Positions 9,317 to 16,534 of a stretch of 64,000 nucleotides of DNA are shown piece after piece (positions within the stretch are counted from its first letter, which is position 1; each line of letters starts with the position of its first letter). Source of the DNA: JAHEKD01 sp965204695 (lineage in GTDB: Bacteria; Pseudomonadota; Gammaproteobacteria; Arenicellales; JAHEKD01); NCBI GenBank assembly GCA_965204695.1, contig OZ242007.1, positions 1 through 64,000 of the forward strand, written 5' to 3'. Under the pieces are notes generated by a model, which was not told where the DNA came from, ran no database searches, and saw only the letters and a list, made by a program, of their open reading frames with translations. Position numbers and translations under genes: made by a program.

Positions 9317-9391
9317 AAGTTGGCTCCTTTAAGCTAAATAGTAAACCTAATCCTATCTCATCAACTGGATCAACTTTCCGGGGCTAGGTCA

Positions 9392-10084
9392 GTCTAGGTT
9401 GCCAATTTCTGCAAAACAATCCTTTAGAACTTGATCATTAGCGCTATTTGCAACGACCTTGTCTCCTTCTAAATAATTATCTACATAAGTTAATAACTTT
9501 TCATATATCCTATCTGAAGTTTTGATATTTTCATTAGAACTACTGAAATATGATAAGTAGTTAATTGCAGCATTTATTTCATTTGCTTCTTCATACAATA
9601 CATTTTTTAATTCATCATGATCATTTAAACCTTTCCAGAGTAGAAAGGCTGAACAAACGGCATAAAGCACAGTGACAGCATCTGTAAAAATCTCGTTAAC
9701 TTCAAAAAATTTTTGAGCAAACTTTCCGGTATCTGGATTTGTTATTCCATGGGTAGATAACTGAGTGGCTGCGTTATCAAGAAAAATGGTGGGGAAATAA
9801 TGATAAAAACTAACGTAAAAAATTCCAACTGAAATAGGAAGTAGTATTCTGAAATTTACCGTATAAGAAATTTCACTAAGTATTTTCGTAAATCTATATT
9901 TTTTTATAAATTCAATATGTCTAGTATAACCAAGTAATAATGGCAATATTATTATTGACATCAGATACCAATTATCTACACCTGAGGAATAATTTAAAAT
10001 ACAAGTAGCAATCACGACTAAGACGTGGATGAAACTCAAAATTATAATGTTAGAACTAAGTTCCCTTCTTCCCTTTTCGCTCAT
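9392..10084 (-). pseudogene. 5' part of the IS-interrupted membrane-protein gene
   Basis: 231 codons from ATG 10084 to the insertion point; the frame then stops at once in the TGA that begins the IS end. Hydrophobic segments lie at about residues 11-28, 39-55, 78-98 and 133-150. They are followed by a polar, helical stretch with KGLNDHDELKNVLYEEANEI, as in DUF4239/bestrophin-like proteins. Joined to 6997-7347 it makes a 347-residue, probably six-helix membrane protein of unknown function. The truncated product may still be made but would lack the last two helices. Confidence 0.75.
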
Positions 10085-10547
10085 TTAATTAATTGTAATA
10101 ATTTGTATTGTCTGTGCGCAATTTTACTATAGGATCAATTAATTCGCACATTACTTTAGGCTAGGTTTGAAAGTTTTATATATTTCGAGTTATTTATAGC
10201 AAATGCGGAATTACTTAAACTTTACTCTTGATTGTGCGTGAATTCTTGTCTTTGAAGATTTTAAGTTTTTAAGATTTCGCTGTGTTTATTGTCCTGGATA
10301 TTGTGTTGACTTAACACCCAAAAATCATGTGACTGATGAGAATCTGCTTTCCTGCATTCAGGGTAGTCAACTTCGTTATAAGCTTTTAACTACCGCTGTG
10401 CATGGAAGTTAAAAAGTATCAGGTTTAAGAGCATCTGCTTTGTTGGAGAGCTCTAGGCGCGCTTACGGATTTAGAAATTTTGAAAATTATCGGGTGAGAG
10501 TACTTACTCATTGTGGATGGAATGGTATGATCAATCGCGTCTAATGA
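10085..10547. other. Non-coding stretch between split gene and integrase stump
   Basis: I see no intact gene here. It includes the presumed promoter of the interrupted membrane-protein gene (AT-rich DNA just above 10084) and then sequence with stops in all frames. From its position between an accessory gene and an integrase stump it is probably the remains of an integrated element, but I could not recognise any further protein fragment by eye. Confidence 0.4.
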
Positions 10548-10736
10548 AGCCTATCCCCCGTTAAGTGGGTAGAGCCCAAGCAATTAGGCCACTCAGATTG
10601 GATGATGATTGCCCGAGTTTATGGAAAATGGATGCCAGACGCTGGAAACAAAGCTTACGAGGTTTTTGGAAAATTGTGGCAAAATGTTGGCATTTTCAAC
10701 CCCAATCCACCCCAAAAAACGCCAACTTTAAAATAA
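10548..10736 (+). pseudogene. C-terminal remnant of a tyrosine (phage-type) integrase
   Basis: An open stretch of 62 codons with no start, ending in TAA at 10734. It reads ...WVEPKQLGHSDWMMIARVYG then KWMPDAGNKAYEVFGKLWQ. The 'xxQLGHSDWxMIxxVYGxW(I/M)P' block is the conserved end of tyrosine recombinases, with the second catalytic histidine in LGHSD and the nucleophile tyrosine in VYGKW. A stop at 10545 cuts it off from any upstream part. It sits 26 bp from the 3' end of tRNA-Ser, the usual place for an island integrase. Confidence 0.82.
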
Positions 10737-10762
10737 AATAGTCAATAAAATCAATGACTTAA

Positions 10763-10853
10763 TGGCGGAGAGTGAGGGATTCGAACCCCCGGAGGGCTAC
10801 TAACCCTCAACGGTTTTCAAGACCGCCGCATTCAACCGCTCTGCCAACTCTCC
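10763..10853 (-). tRNA. tRNA-Ser (UGA)
   Basis: A 91-nt gene on the minus strand. The acceptor pairs GGAGAGT with ACTCTCC, followed by discriminator G and an encoded CCA. The anticodon loop CTTGAAA gives anticodon TGA. The long variable arm (GAGGGTTAGTAGCCCTC) is typical of serine tRNAs, and the T-loop is GTTCGAATC. The 3' end faces the integrase stump, consistent with a past attachment site. Confidence 0.97.
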
Positions 10854-10972
10854 GCGTCAGCGAGGAGCATATTGTAGCGACAAAAAGGATATTTTCCAGT
10901 GTTACATTTAATGAATTTTCAGTTTGAAGTGTTAGAATACGCTTAATAATCGTTTAATTGTTGGAGGTTTTA

Positions 10973-11641
10973 ATGGCTAACGACCATACATACGTTTCAC
11001 AGACAGGCACTCGCGGTATATCTGTAAACAAAGTTTTGAAAAACACTTATATGCTATTATCGATGACACTTTTATTCAGTGCAGCGATGGCAGGTTTAGC
11101 AATGGCTATGAATCTACCCAGACCTGGCATCATTTTGATGTTAGTTGGCTGGTTTGGATTGCTGTTTTTAACTGAAAAATTTAAGAATTCTGCATTGGGT
11201 CTGGTATTCACATTCGCATTTACCGGTTTTCTAGGCTATTGCATTGGTCCAATCATTAGCTACTATTTGAATGTCTTGCCTAATGGTGATCAAGTAGTTA
11301 TGGCGGCAATGGCAACAACAGGCATCATATTTGTTGGTTTATCTGGTTATATCATCGTGACTGGAAAAAATATGGCCTTTATGGGTGGAATGCTGTTTGC
11401 TGGAATTCTGACTGCATTTATTCTTGGCCTGATTGCTGCTATTTTCTCAATTCCAGCTCTTTCCATGGCAGTATCGGCTGTTTTTGCGCTATTGATGGCT
11501 GGATTGATCATGTACCAAACCAGTGAAATTATTCATGGTGGAGAGACTAATTATATTTCTGCCACCGTTACTTTGTTTGTCTCCATTTATAACTTATTCC
11601 AAAGTTTGTTAATGATGTTTGGCATTTTTGGTGATGAATAA
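10973..11641 (+). CDS. Bax inhibitor-1/YccA family membrane protein
   Basis: A 222-residue protein with about seven hydrophobic helices and a soluble head of some 20 residues, matching the BI-1/YccA family (E. coli YccA 219 aa). YccA binds and modulates the FtsH protease in the inner membrane (family knowledge). The family's acidic residues in the last helices are visible around MYQTSEIIHGGETNYI. ATG 10973 is preferred over an in-frame TTG at 10958 because GGAGG lies 6 bp before it. A strong hairpin terminator follows the stop. It is monocistronic, between tRNA-Ser and convergent wecA. Confidence 0.9.
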   Translation: MANDHTYVSQTGTRGISVNKVLKNTYMLLSMTLLFSAAMAGLAMAMNLPRPGIILMLVGWFGLLFLTEKFKNSALGLVFTFAFTGFLGYCIGPIISYYLNVLPNGDQVVMAAMATTGIIFVGLSGYIIVTGKNMAFMGGMLFAGILTAFILGLIAAIFSIPALSMAVSAVFALLMAGLIMYQTSEIIHGGETNYISATVTLFVSIYNLFQSLLMMFGIFGDE

Positions 11642-11661
11642 ATAGCGAATTATTTAATATC

Positions 11662-11686
11662 AAAAGCCCCGTCTTGCGGGGCTTTT
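11662..11686. terminator. Bidirectional rho-independent terminator
   Basis: AAAAGCCCCG and CGGGGCTTTT form a perfect 10-bp stem around a 5-nt loop (TCTTG), with T-runs on both strands. It ends the BI-1/YccA transcript on the plus strand and the convergent wecA transcript on the minus strand; its right edge touches the wecA stop codon. Confidence 0.93.
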
Positions 11687-12738
11687 TACTTTTCTAGCTG
11701 CTTAATTTTGCCTGACGACCAAAAATAGTAACAGGCCAAGAATAATAAATAAGCATAGAACATAAATTTTTCCAGACCTGGAAGGTTTTGAAGCTTGTAA
11801 GCAATCCCGCCTAAACCGACTGTTGTAATTACAAGAATAATAAGAATCAATGTGATGCTCATTCCACTCGCTTGGAATAAATGATGATAGTGGGTACGAT
11901 CAGCCTCAAGTGGGGATTTCCGATGTAAAGCCCGACGGATCATTACGGTTAAAGTATCGGTAATTGGAAGTGCAAGAATCCATACCGCTGTGATCGGCTT
12001 GATCACGGCATCATCACCTTGGGAGAGTCGTATCAAATACCAGCAAATGATAAATCCTACGAACATACTACCTGCATCGCCCATGAAAACGCTAGCGGGC
12101 TTATTAGCAGACCAACGTAGGTTAAAAAACAAAAAACCTACTACTGCACCTAACAGAGTCAATAATATGGTCGCACCTTGGGTGTCATTTTGTAAATAAC
12201 ACAGATAGATTAATATAGCTAAAATCGACACCGCGAGCACACCAGATTGTCCGTCCATTCCATCAGACATATTGAATGCATTGATGACCCCAACAACTGC
12301 AAAAATGGTGAAAGGAATAGCAAAAACACCCAACTCGAATACGGTGTCCGTAAATAATGCTCCCAGGTGATAAATACTGATCATGCCGACAAAGATCATA
12401 ATACAGCAGGCTATGATTTGGCTGGCGAAACGCATTGCTGGTGAAAGCTCATGTAAATCATCGAGAACACCGATAACAACTAAAACCATGGATGCTGCAA
12501 ACAGTGGCCTGAGTTGTGCAATCGGTATGTTGATAAATAACAATGTAAAACAAAATGAGATGAATATGCTAATTCCACCGACTAACGCTGCGGGTTGAGA
12601 ATGCGTCTTATGATATGAGTGGCCGGGGTAATCTACTAAACCCACCTTTGCAGCGATGCGCTTTAGCGCCAATGTCAGAAATACACTTGACAACAGAGCA
12701 AGCACAAACGGCAAAAGTGCCGTCTTCAAACTAATCAT
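11686..12738 (-). CDS. wecA: Undecaprenyl-phosphate GlcNAc-1-phosphate transferase (WecA-like)
   Basis: A 350-residue polytopic inner-membrane enzyme of the MraY/WecA/TagO superfamily. It starts O-antigen or other surface-glycan lipid carriers by moving a HexNAc-1-phosphate from UDP-sugar to undecaprenyl phosphate. About eleven helices are visible. Catalytic motifs are DDLHELSP (Mg binding), NAFNMSDGMDG, and FMGDAGSMFVGF; a cytosolic loop has ADRTHYHHLF, the WecA-type HxHH motif rather than the MraY one. It sits alone between a convergent terminator and aroC, outside any glycan cluster, so the polymer it serves cannot be told. Confidence 0.9.
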   Translation of the reverse strand: MISLKTALLPFVLALLSSVFLTLALKRIAAKVGLVDYPGHSYHKTHSQPAALVGGISIFISFCFTLLFINIPIAQLRPLFAASMVLVVIGVLDDLHELSPAMRFASQIIACCIMIFVGMISIYHLGALFTDTVFELGVFAIPFTIFAVVGVINAFNMSDGMDGQSGVLAVSILAILIYLCYLQNDTQGATILLTLLGAVVGFLFFNLRWSANKPASVFMGDAGSMFVGFIICWYLIRLSQGDDAVIKPITAVWILALPITDTLTVMIRRALHRKSPLEADRTHYHHLFQASGMSITLILIILVITTVGLGGIAYKLQNLPGLEKFMFYAYLLFLACYYFWSSGKIKQLEK

Positions 12739-12792
12739 AATTTTTCCCTACGTTGCTGGTCTGATTATAAGTGAGTCAAAAAGTAATGCTTG

Positions 12793-13866
12793 TTAATTTG
12801 TTATAACGTCGAAATTTTGACCACGATTTCGCAACAAGTGGTCCATTAAAACTAAGGCTAACATTGCCTCAGCTATGGGTACGGCACGGATACCTACGCA
12901 TGGGTCGTGCCTACCTTTGGTGACAATAGTCGTTTGTTGATTATTTTTATTCACTGTATTACCTTCGATTAAAATGCTTGAGGCTGGCTTTAAAGCAATG
13001 CTTGCTTTAATATTCTGTCCTGAGCTAATACCGCCTAAAATTCCTCCTGAGTTATTTGATTCAAAGCCATCAGGCCTGATTTGGTCACGATGCTCAGAAC
13101 CTTTTTGCTTAACAGAATCAAAACCGGCTCCAATTTCAACACCTTTGACTGCATTGATACTCATCAGAGCAGCAGTGATGTCTACATCCAGTTTATTAAA
13201 AATCGGTTCACCAAAGCCAACGGGCATATTACAAGCAACCACATCAACCCGGGCTCCAATAGAATCACCCGCCTTACGTAGTGTATTGATTAGTTCCTGC
13301 ATGGGCTTAAGAGCATTTGGATCAGGGCAGAACAACGGATTAGCTTCAATAAAATTCCAATCGATTTGATTAATTCTTATGTCACCTATCTGCGCAACAT
13401 AGCCCCTGATTTCAATGCCCTGTGAAAGCTTTAGATACTTCTTGGCAATAGCACCTGCAGCAACTCTGATGGCTGTTTCACGTGCCGAGGAACGTCCTCC
13501 GCCGCGATAATCACGAATGCCGTATTTTTTGTCGTAAGTAAAATCAGCGTGGCCAGGACGGTATTTGTCCTTAATTTCGGAATAATCTTTACTGCGCTGG
13601 TCCAAGTTGCGAATCAGTAATCCAATTGGAGTGCCGGTTGTTTTGCCTTCAAACACACCGGAAAGAATTTCCACCTGGTCATCTTCTTTTCTTTGGGTCG
13701 CAAATTTTGACTTGCCGGGCTTACGACGATCAAGGTCCGGCTGGATATCAGCTTCAGATAATTCCATACCCGGCGGACAGCCATCAACGATACCACCGAG
13801 GGCTGGACCATGGCTTTCGCCAAAACTGGTAAGAGTAAATAATTTTCCGATAGTATTACCAGACAT
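12793..13866 (-). CDS. aroC: Chorismate synthase
   Basis: A 357-residue FMN-dependent enzyme that converts EPSP to chorismate, the last step of the shikimate pathway. All three family signatures are visible: FGESHGPALGGIVDG near the start, the central RPGHADFTYDKKYGIRDYRG, and GGGRSSARETAIRVAAGAIA. Family length is about 360. Its ATG lies one base after the dcd stop, so dcd and aroC are probably translated from one message. Confidence 0.98.
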   Translation of the reverse strand: MSGNTIGKLFTLTSFGESHGPALGGIVDGCPPGMELSEADIQPDLDRRKPGKSKFATQRKEDDQVEILSGVFEGKTTGTPIGLLIRNLDQRSKDYSEIKDKYRPGHADFTYDKKYGIRDYRGGGRSSARETAIRVAAGAIAKKYLKLSQGIEIRGYVAQIGDIRINQIDWNFIEANPLFCPDPNALKPMQELINTLRKAGDSIGARVDVVACNMPVGFGEPIFNKLDVDITAALMSINAVKGVEIGAGFDSVKQKGSEHRDQIRPDGFESNNSGGILGGISSGQNIKASIALKPASSILIEGNTVNKNNQQTTIVTKGRHDPCVGIRAVPIAEAMLALVLMDHLLRNRGQNFDVITN

Positions 13867-13867
13867 G

Positions 13868-14434
13868 TTAAGTCCTGGGCAAGGTTACACCTTGCTGCCC
13901 CTGATATTTGCCACCCCGATCTTTGTAAGAAACTTCACATTCTTCATCACTTTCAAAAAACAATACTTGTGCTACACCTTCATTGGCATAAATTTTTGCC
14001 GGTAATGGTGTTGTATTAGAAAATTCGAGTGTAACATGCCCTTCCCATTCCGGTTCAAAGGGAGTGACGTTAACAATGATACCGCAGCGTGCATAGGTGG
14101 ACTTTCCCAAGCAGACAGTTAAGACGTTTCTCGGAATGCGGAAGTATTCTATAGTCCGCGCTAATGCAAATGAGTTGGGCGGTATAATGCAGACATCTCC
14201 TTGGAAATCGACAAAACTATTAGCATCAAAGTTTTTGGGGTCGACGATGGCCGAATTAATATTAGTAAAGATTTTAAATTCGCTAGAGCAACGAATATCG
14301 TAGCCATAACTTGAAGTACCGTAAGAAATAACTTTTTGATTGTCGCTATAACGAATTTGGTCAGCTTCAAACGGCTCAATCATGCCGTGCTGCTGAGCCA
14401 TTTTTCTAATCCACTTGTCTGATTTGATTGCCAT
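13868..14434 (-). CDS. dcd: dCTP deaminase
   Basis: A 188-residue trimeric enzyme that deaminates dCTP to dUTP, supplying the dTMP pathway; E. coli Dcd has 193 residues. Visible are MAIKSDKWIRKMAQQHGMI, SSYGYDIRCSSEFKIF, the catalytic-glutamate segment EGHVTLEFSNTTPLP, and the C-terminal lid GQQGVTLPRT. It precedes aroC with a gap of one base and follows the large methyltransferase gene by 16 bp on the same strand. Confidence 0.97.
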   Translation of the reverse strand: MAIKSDKWIRKMAQQHGMIEPFEADQIRYSDNQKVISYGTSSYGYDIRCSSEFKIFTNINSAIVDPKNFDANSFVDFQGDVCIIPPNSFALARTIEYFRIPRNVLTVCLGKSTYARCGIIVNVTPFEPEWEGHVTLEFSNTTPLPAKIYANEGVAQVLFFESDEECEVSYKDRGGKYQGQQGVTLPRT

Positions 14435-14450
14435 AAAATTAAATGATGTC

Positions 14451-16466
14451 TTACTTACCGAGCCATTGTATCTGTATGGCGAGATTATAGCTGGGTGTCA
14501 TGATTTTTAAATCTTCTGGTAAAGAAAAAACAATTTGTGGGTCGATACCAGCTACTTTAAATACATTCTTTGCCTGATCAACCAGCTCCAAATTGCTCGT
14601 TTGCCGATGAAAATCCAATTCTAATTTCCTTAAGCCATGATTTTCATCGCTGAATATTGAGAAATTAATAATTGAGAAGTAATGGCCATTACCATGTAAT
14701 TGATCACAGGGATCAAATCTTAAATGGCGGCTCTCGCCCGGCAACTCTCTGAAATAGAGTGTTGTCATCGAACCGGTTTGCTTATTTACAACACGCCTGC
14801 AATTATTCTGGCTAAACAAACTGGGTGCGCTAGTAAAAAATAGTTCTGAGTTAACATAATTAAAATCATATTGATTAAAGCCAGAAATTATTGTCGCTAA
14901 ATCTTGCTCGACATTGTCAGGACTGATTTGAGTCAGATTATTGAAATTTTGTAGAAATTCGACCAGTGTTGACCTTATATCAGTTAAGTTAAGATCTTGG
15001 GAATTGAAACTTACAGTTATAATTTGTTCAATATTTAGCAAGTGCAGATCGCTGGCTTTTGTTAAGTATTTTCGTTGAGTAATACAAAAATCTAATAATA
15101 GATTGAAAAGCTGTTGTTCTAGTGCAACGTTCAAGTCCAACTGCCAGTATTTTGCACTGCTGAGTGTTGAAGGTTTATCTGCTACAAGCATTATTTGATC
15201 GAGATCAAATAATTTATTGGTCGGCTGTTGATGTTTGAAGTTTTCTATAAAACTAGCTGTTAAATCTATCAAGATCTGCTGCCCTGGCTTAAGCGAGAAT
15301 TCTTCTAGCCAAACATTTAATAATGATTTCTTAACTTCACTAGGCTTATTAAATAACCTCTCTATTTCTTTGTTTATTATAGGGTTTTCTACTCGATTTT
15401 TTGATAAATCTAGCCTGTAGTCAGATTTGATTTTATCTTTGTCGTATAAACACCATTCATTTTTAAACAATAGATCTGTGTCAATCGCTTCTTTAGTAGC
15501 AATTATTCCAAAAGAATTCGCTTTTTCTGCAAGTTCATTATTTCTGATTACAGCAGCCCACTTTTCTTGCTCAGATTCAGGCATCCGCCAGTCAGAGATT
15601 GGATCAGTACTTTGAATTTGTGTGCTTAAGAATTTGGCATCTTGTTCTACCATGTCACCACAAATAATTAAGTCGGGTAATTTGTAATCAGGAAATGGGT
15701 AATAGAATTGATTGGATAAACCTGATTCTGTCAATATGTTTTGCCATTGTGAATAGTCATAGGTTTTGATTCCAACAAATTCATAACCTTGGTAATTATC
15801 AATTCCAACATTAGCAATAGCGAAATGATCTTCTAAAGCACCTAGTTCATATTTAAGTCCGGTACGATTCTCAATAGCAATAACCATCAATCCATCAGGT
15901 TGCAATGCAGCTTTCGCTTGATTCAATAGTTGAATAACGGCTTGTTCAGCGGTAATGTCATCTTGCCCAGAAAAGCGTTTGGCGTATTCCAATACGCCTA
16001 TAAACAGAATTACATCATAATGTTCTGGTGCAAGGTCCAGTGAATTAAAATTATGGCAAACGACTTTGACGTTGTTCATTTCGCGATTTCGTAGCCTGGC
16101 AATCTCTGCCCGCTTTAGACTACCCTCTACTGCTGTTACTTTATGCCCCTGTTCAGCCAAATAACGAGTGATCGCTCCACAACCGCAGCCTAGCTCCAAT
16201 ATAGTAGAGTTTTCCGGAAGGTTAATATTCTTGAGTAAATTGGCGCGACTGGAACTTAAGTGATAGAGCGAAGCCCAGTCCTGGATTGCCTCAGCCAACT
16301 CAGGCGAATCAAGGCTTAGATCTTGAGTTGACTTAAATAAATCGATTAAATACTGTTCTTCGTTGCTGCCATCACTGTAATCGAAGTCAGATCCCGAACC
16401 TGGATTGACCCAGACTTCGAGATCATTTTTCTCAAGCGAATTTAACTCAATCAATTGAGATGACAT
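14451..16466 (-). CDS. Large class I SAM-dependent methyltransferase with unknown C-terminal region
   Basis: A 671-residue cytoplasmic protein. Residues about 65-230 are a class I methyltransferase: motif I ILELGCGCGAITRYLAEQG, acidic strand-2 end in VTAVEGS, and a motif IV region VILFIGVLEYAKRF. The following ~430 residues contain no domain I can name; they are mixed alpha/beta without membrane segments or repeats. Proteins with this opening often sit in O-antigen or surface-glycan clusters (family knowledge), but here it stands between dcd and the divergent metG. Substrate unknown. Divergent spacing to metG is 68 bp. Confidence 0.75.
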   Translation of the reverse strand: MSSQLIELNSLEKNDLEVWVNPGSGSDFDYSDGSNEEQYLIDLFKSTQDLSLDSPELAEAIQDWASLYHLSSSRANLLKNINLPENSTILELGCGCGAITRYLAEQGHKVTAVEGSLKRAEIARLRNREMNNVKVVCHNFNSLDLAPEHYDVILFIGVLEYAKRFSGQDDITAEQAVIQLLNQAKAALQPDGLMVIAIENRTGLKYELGALEDHFAIANVGIDNYQGYEFVGIKTYDYSQWQNILTESGLSNQFYYPFPDYKLPDLIICGDMVEQDAKFLSTQIQSTDPISDWRMPESEQEKWAAVIRNNELAEKANSFGIIATKEAIDTDLLFKNEWCLYDKDKIKSDYRLDLSKNRVENPIINKEIERLFNKPSEVKKSLLNVWLEEFSLKPGQQILIDLTASFIENFKHQQPTNKLFDLDQIMLVADKPSTLSSAKYWQLDLNVALEQQLFNLLLDFCITQRKYLTKASDLHLLNIEQIITVSFNSQDLNLTDIRSTLVEFLQNFNNLTQISPDNVEQDLATIISGFNQYDFNYVNSELFFTSAPSLFSQNNCRRVVNKQTGSMTTLYFRELPGESRHLRFDPCDQLHGNGHYFSIINFSIFSDENHGLRKLELDFHRQTSNLELVDQAKNVFKVAGIDPQIVFSLPEDLKIMTPSYNLAIQIQWLGK

Positions 16467-16534
16467 GGATGATGTTAACCTATAATATCGGCTCGATTTA
16501 GAGACATTTTAAAGATTGGTAATTATCAAGTTAA

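Larger units (their letters stand above)
7352..9391 (-). mobile_element. Nested IS3-family (IS407-group-like) insertion
   Basis: A 2040-bp composite bounded by TGATCTGCCCC at 7352 and GGGGCTAGGTCA ending at 9391; these are imperfect inverted ends of the TG...CA, CCCC-rich kind typical of the IS407 group. The 4-bp sequence GTCT flanks both sides (7348-7351 and 9392-9395). A 4-bp duplication is also typical of that group. Inside are a complete copy (8104-9391) and, to its left, the 752-bp 3' portion of a second, diverged copy (7352-8103). The element splits a membrane-protein gene. Confidence 0.92.
8104..9391 (-). mobile_element. Complete IS3-family (IS407-group-like) insertion sequence
   Basis: A 1288-bp copy from TGATCTGCCCC (8104) to GGGGCTAGGTCA (9391), containing orfA (9035-9316) and orfB (8130-9041) in overlapping frames on the minus strand. 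Length, two-ORF arrangement, -1 frameshift heptamer and DDE residues are all intact, so the copy may still be active. Its left end sits inside the older copy, directly after CCAT (8100-8103), which would be the target of that second insertion. No matching CCAT follows its right end; GTCT is there instead. Confidence 0.92.

Noticed and set aside
6997..10853. Attachment-site direct repeats marking an island at tRNA-Ser
   Set aside because: I looked for a second copy of the tRNA 3' end (TTCGAATCCCTCACTCTCC) near 6.9-7.3 kb and elsewhere in the zone and found none, so no att sites are called.
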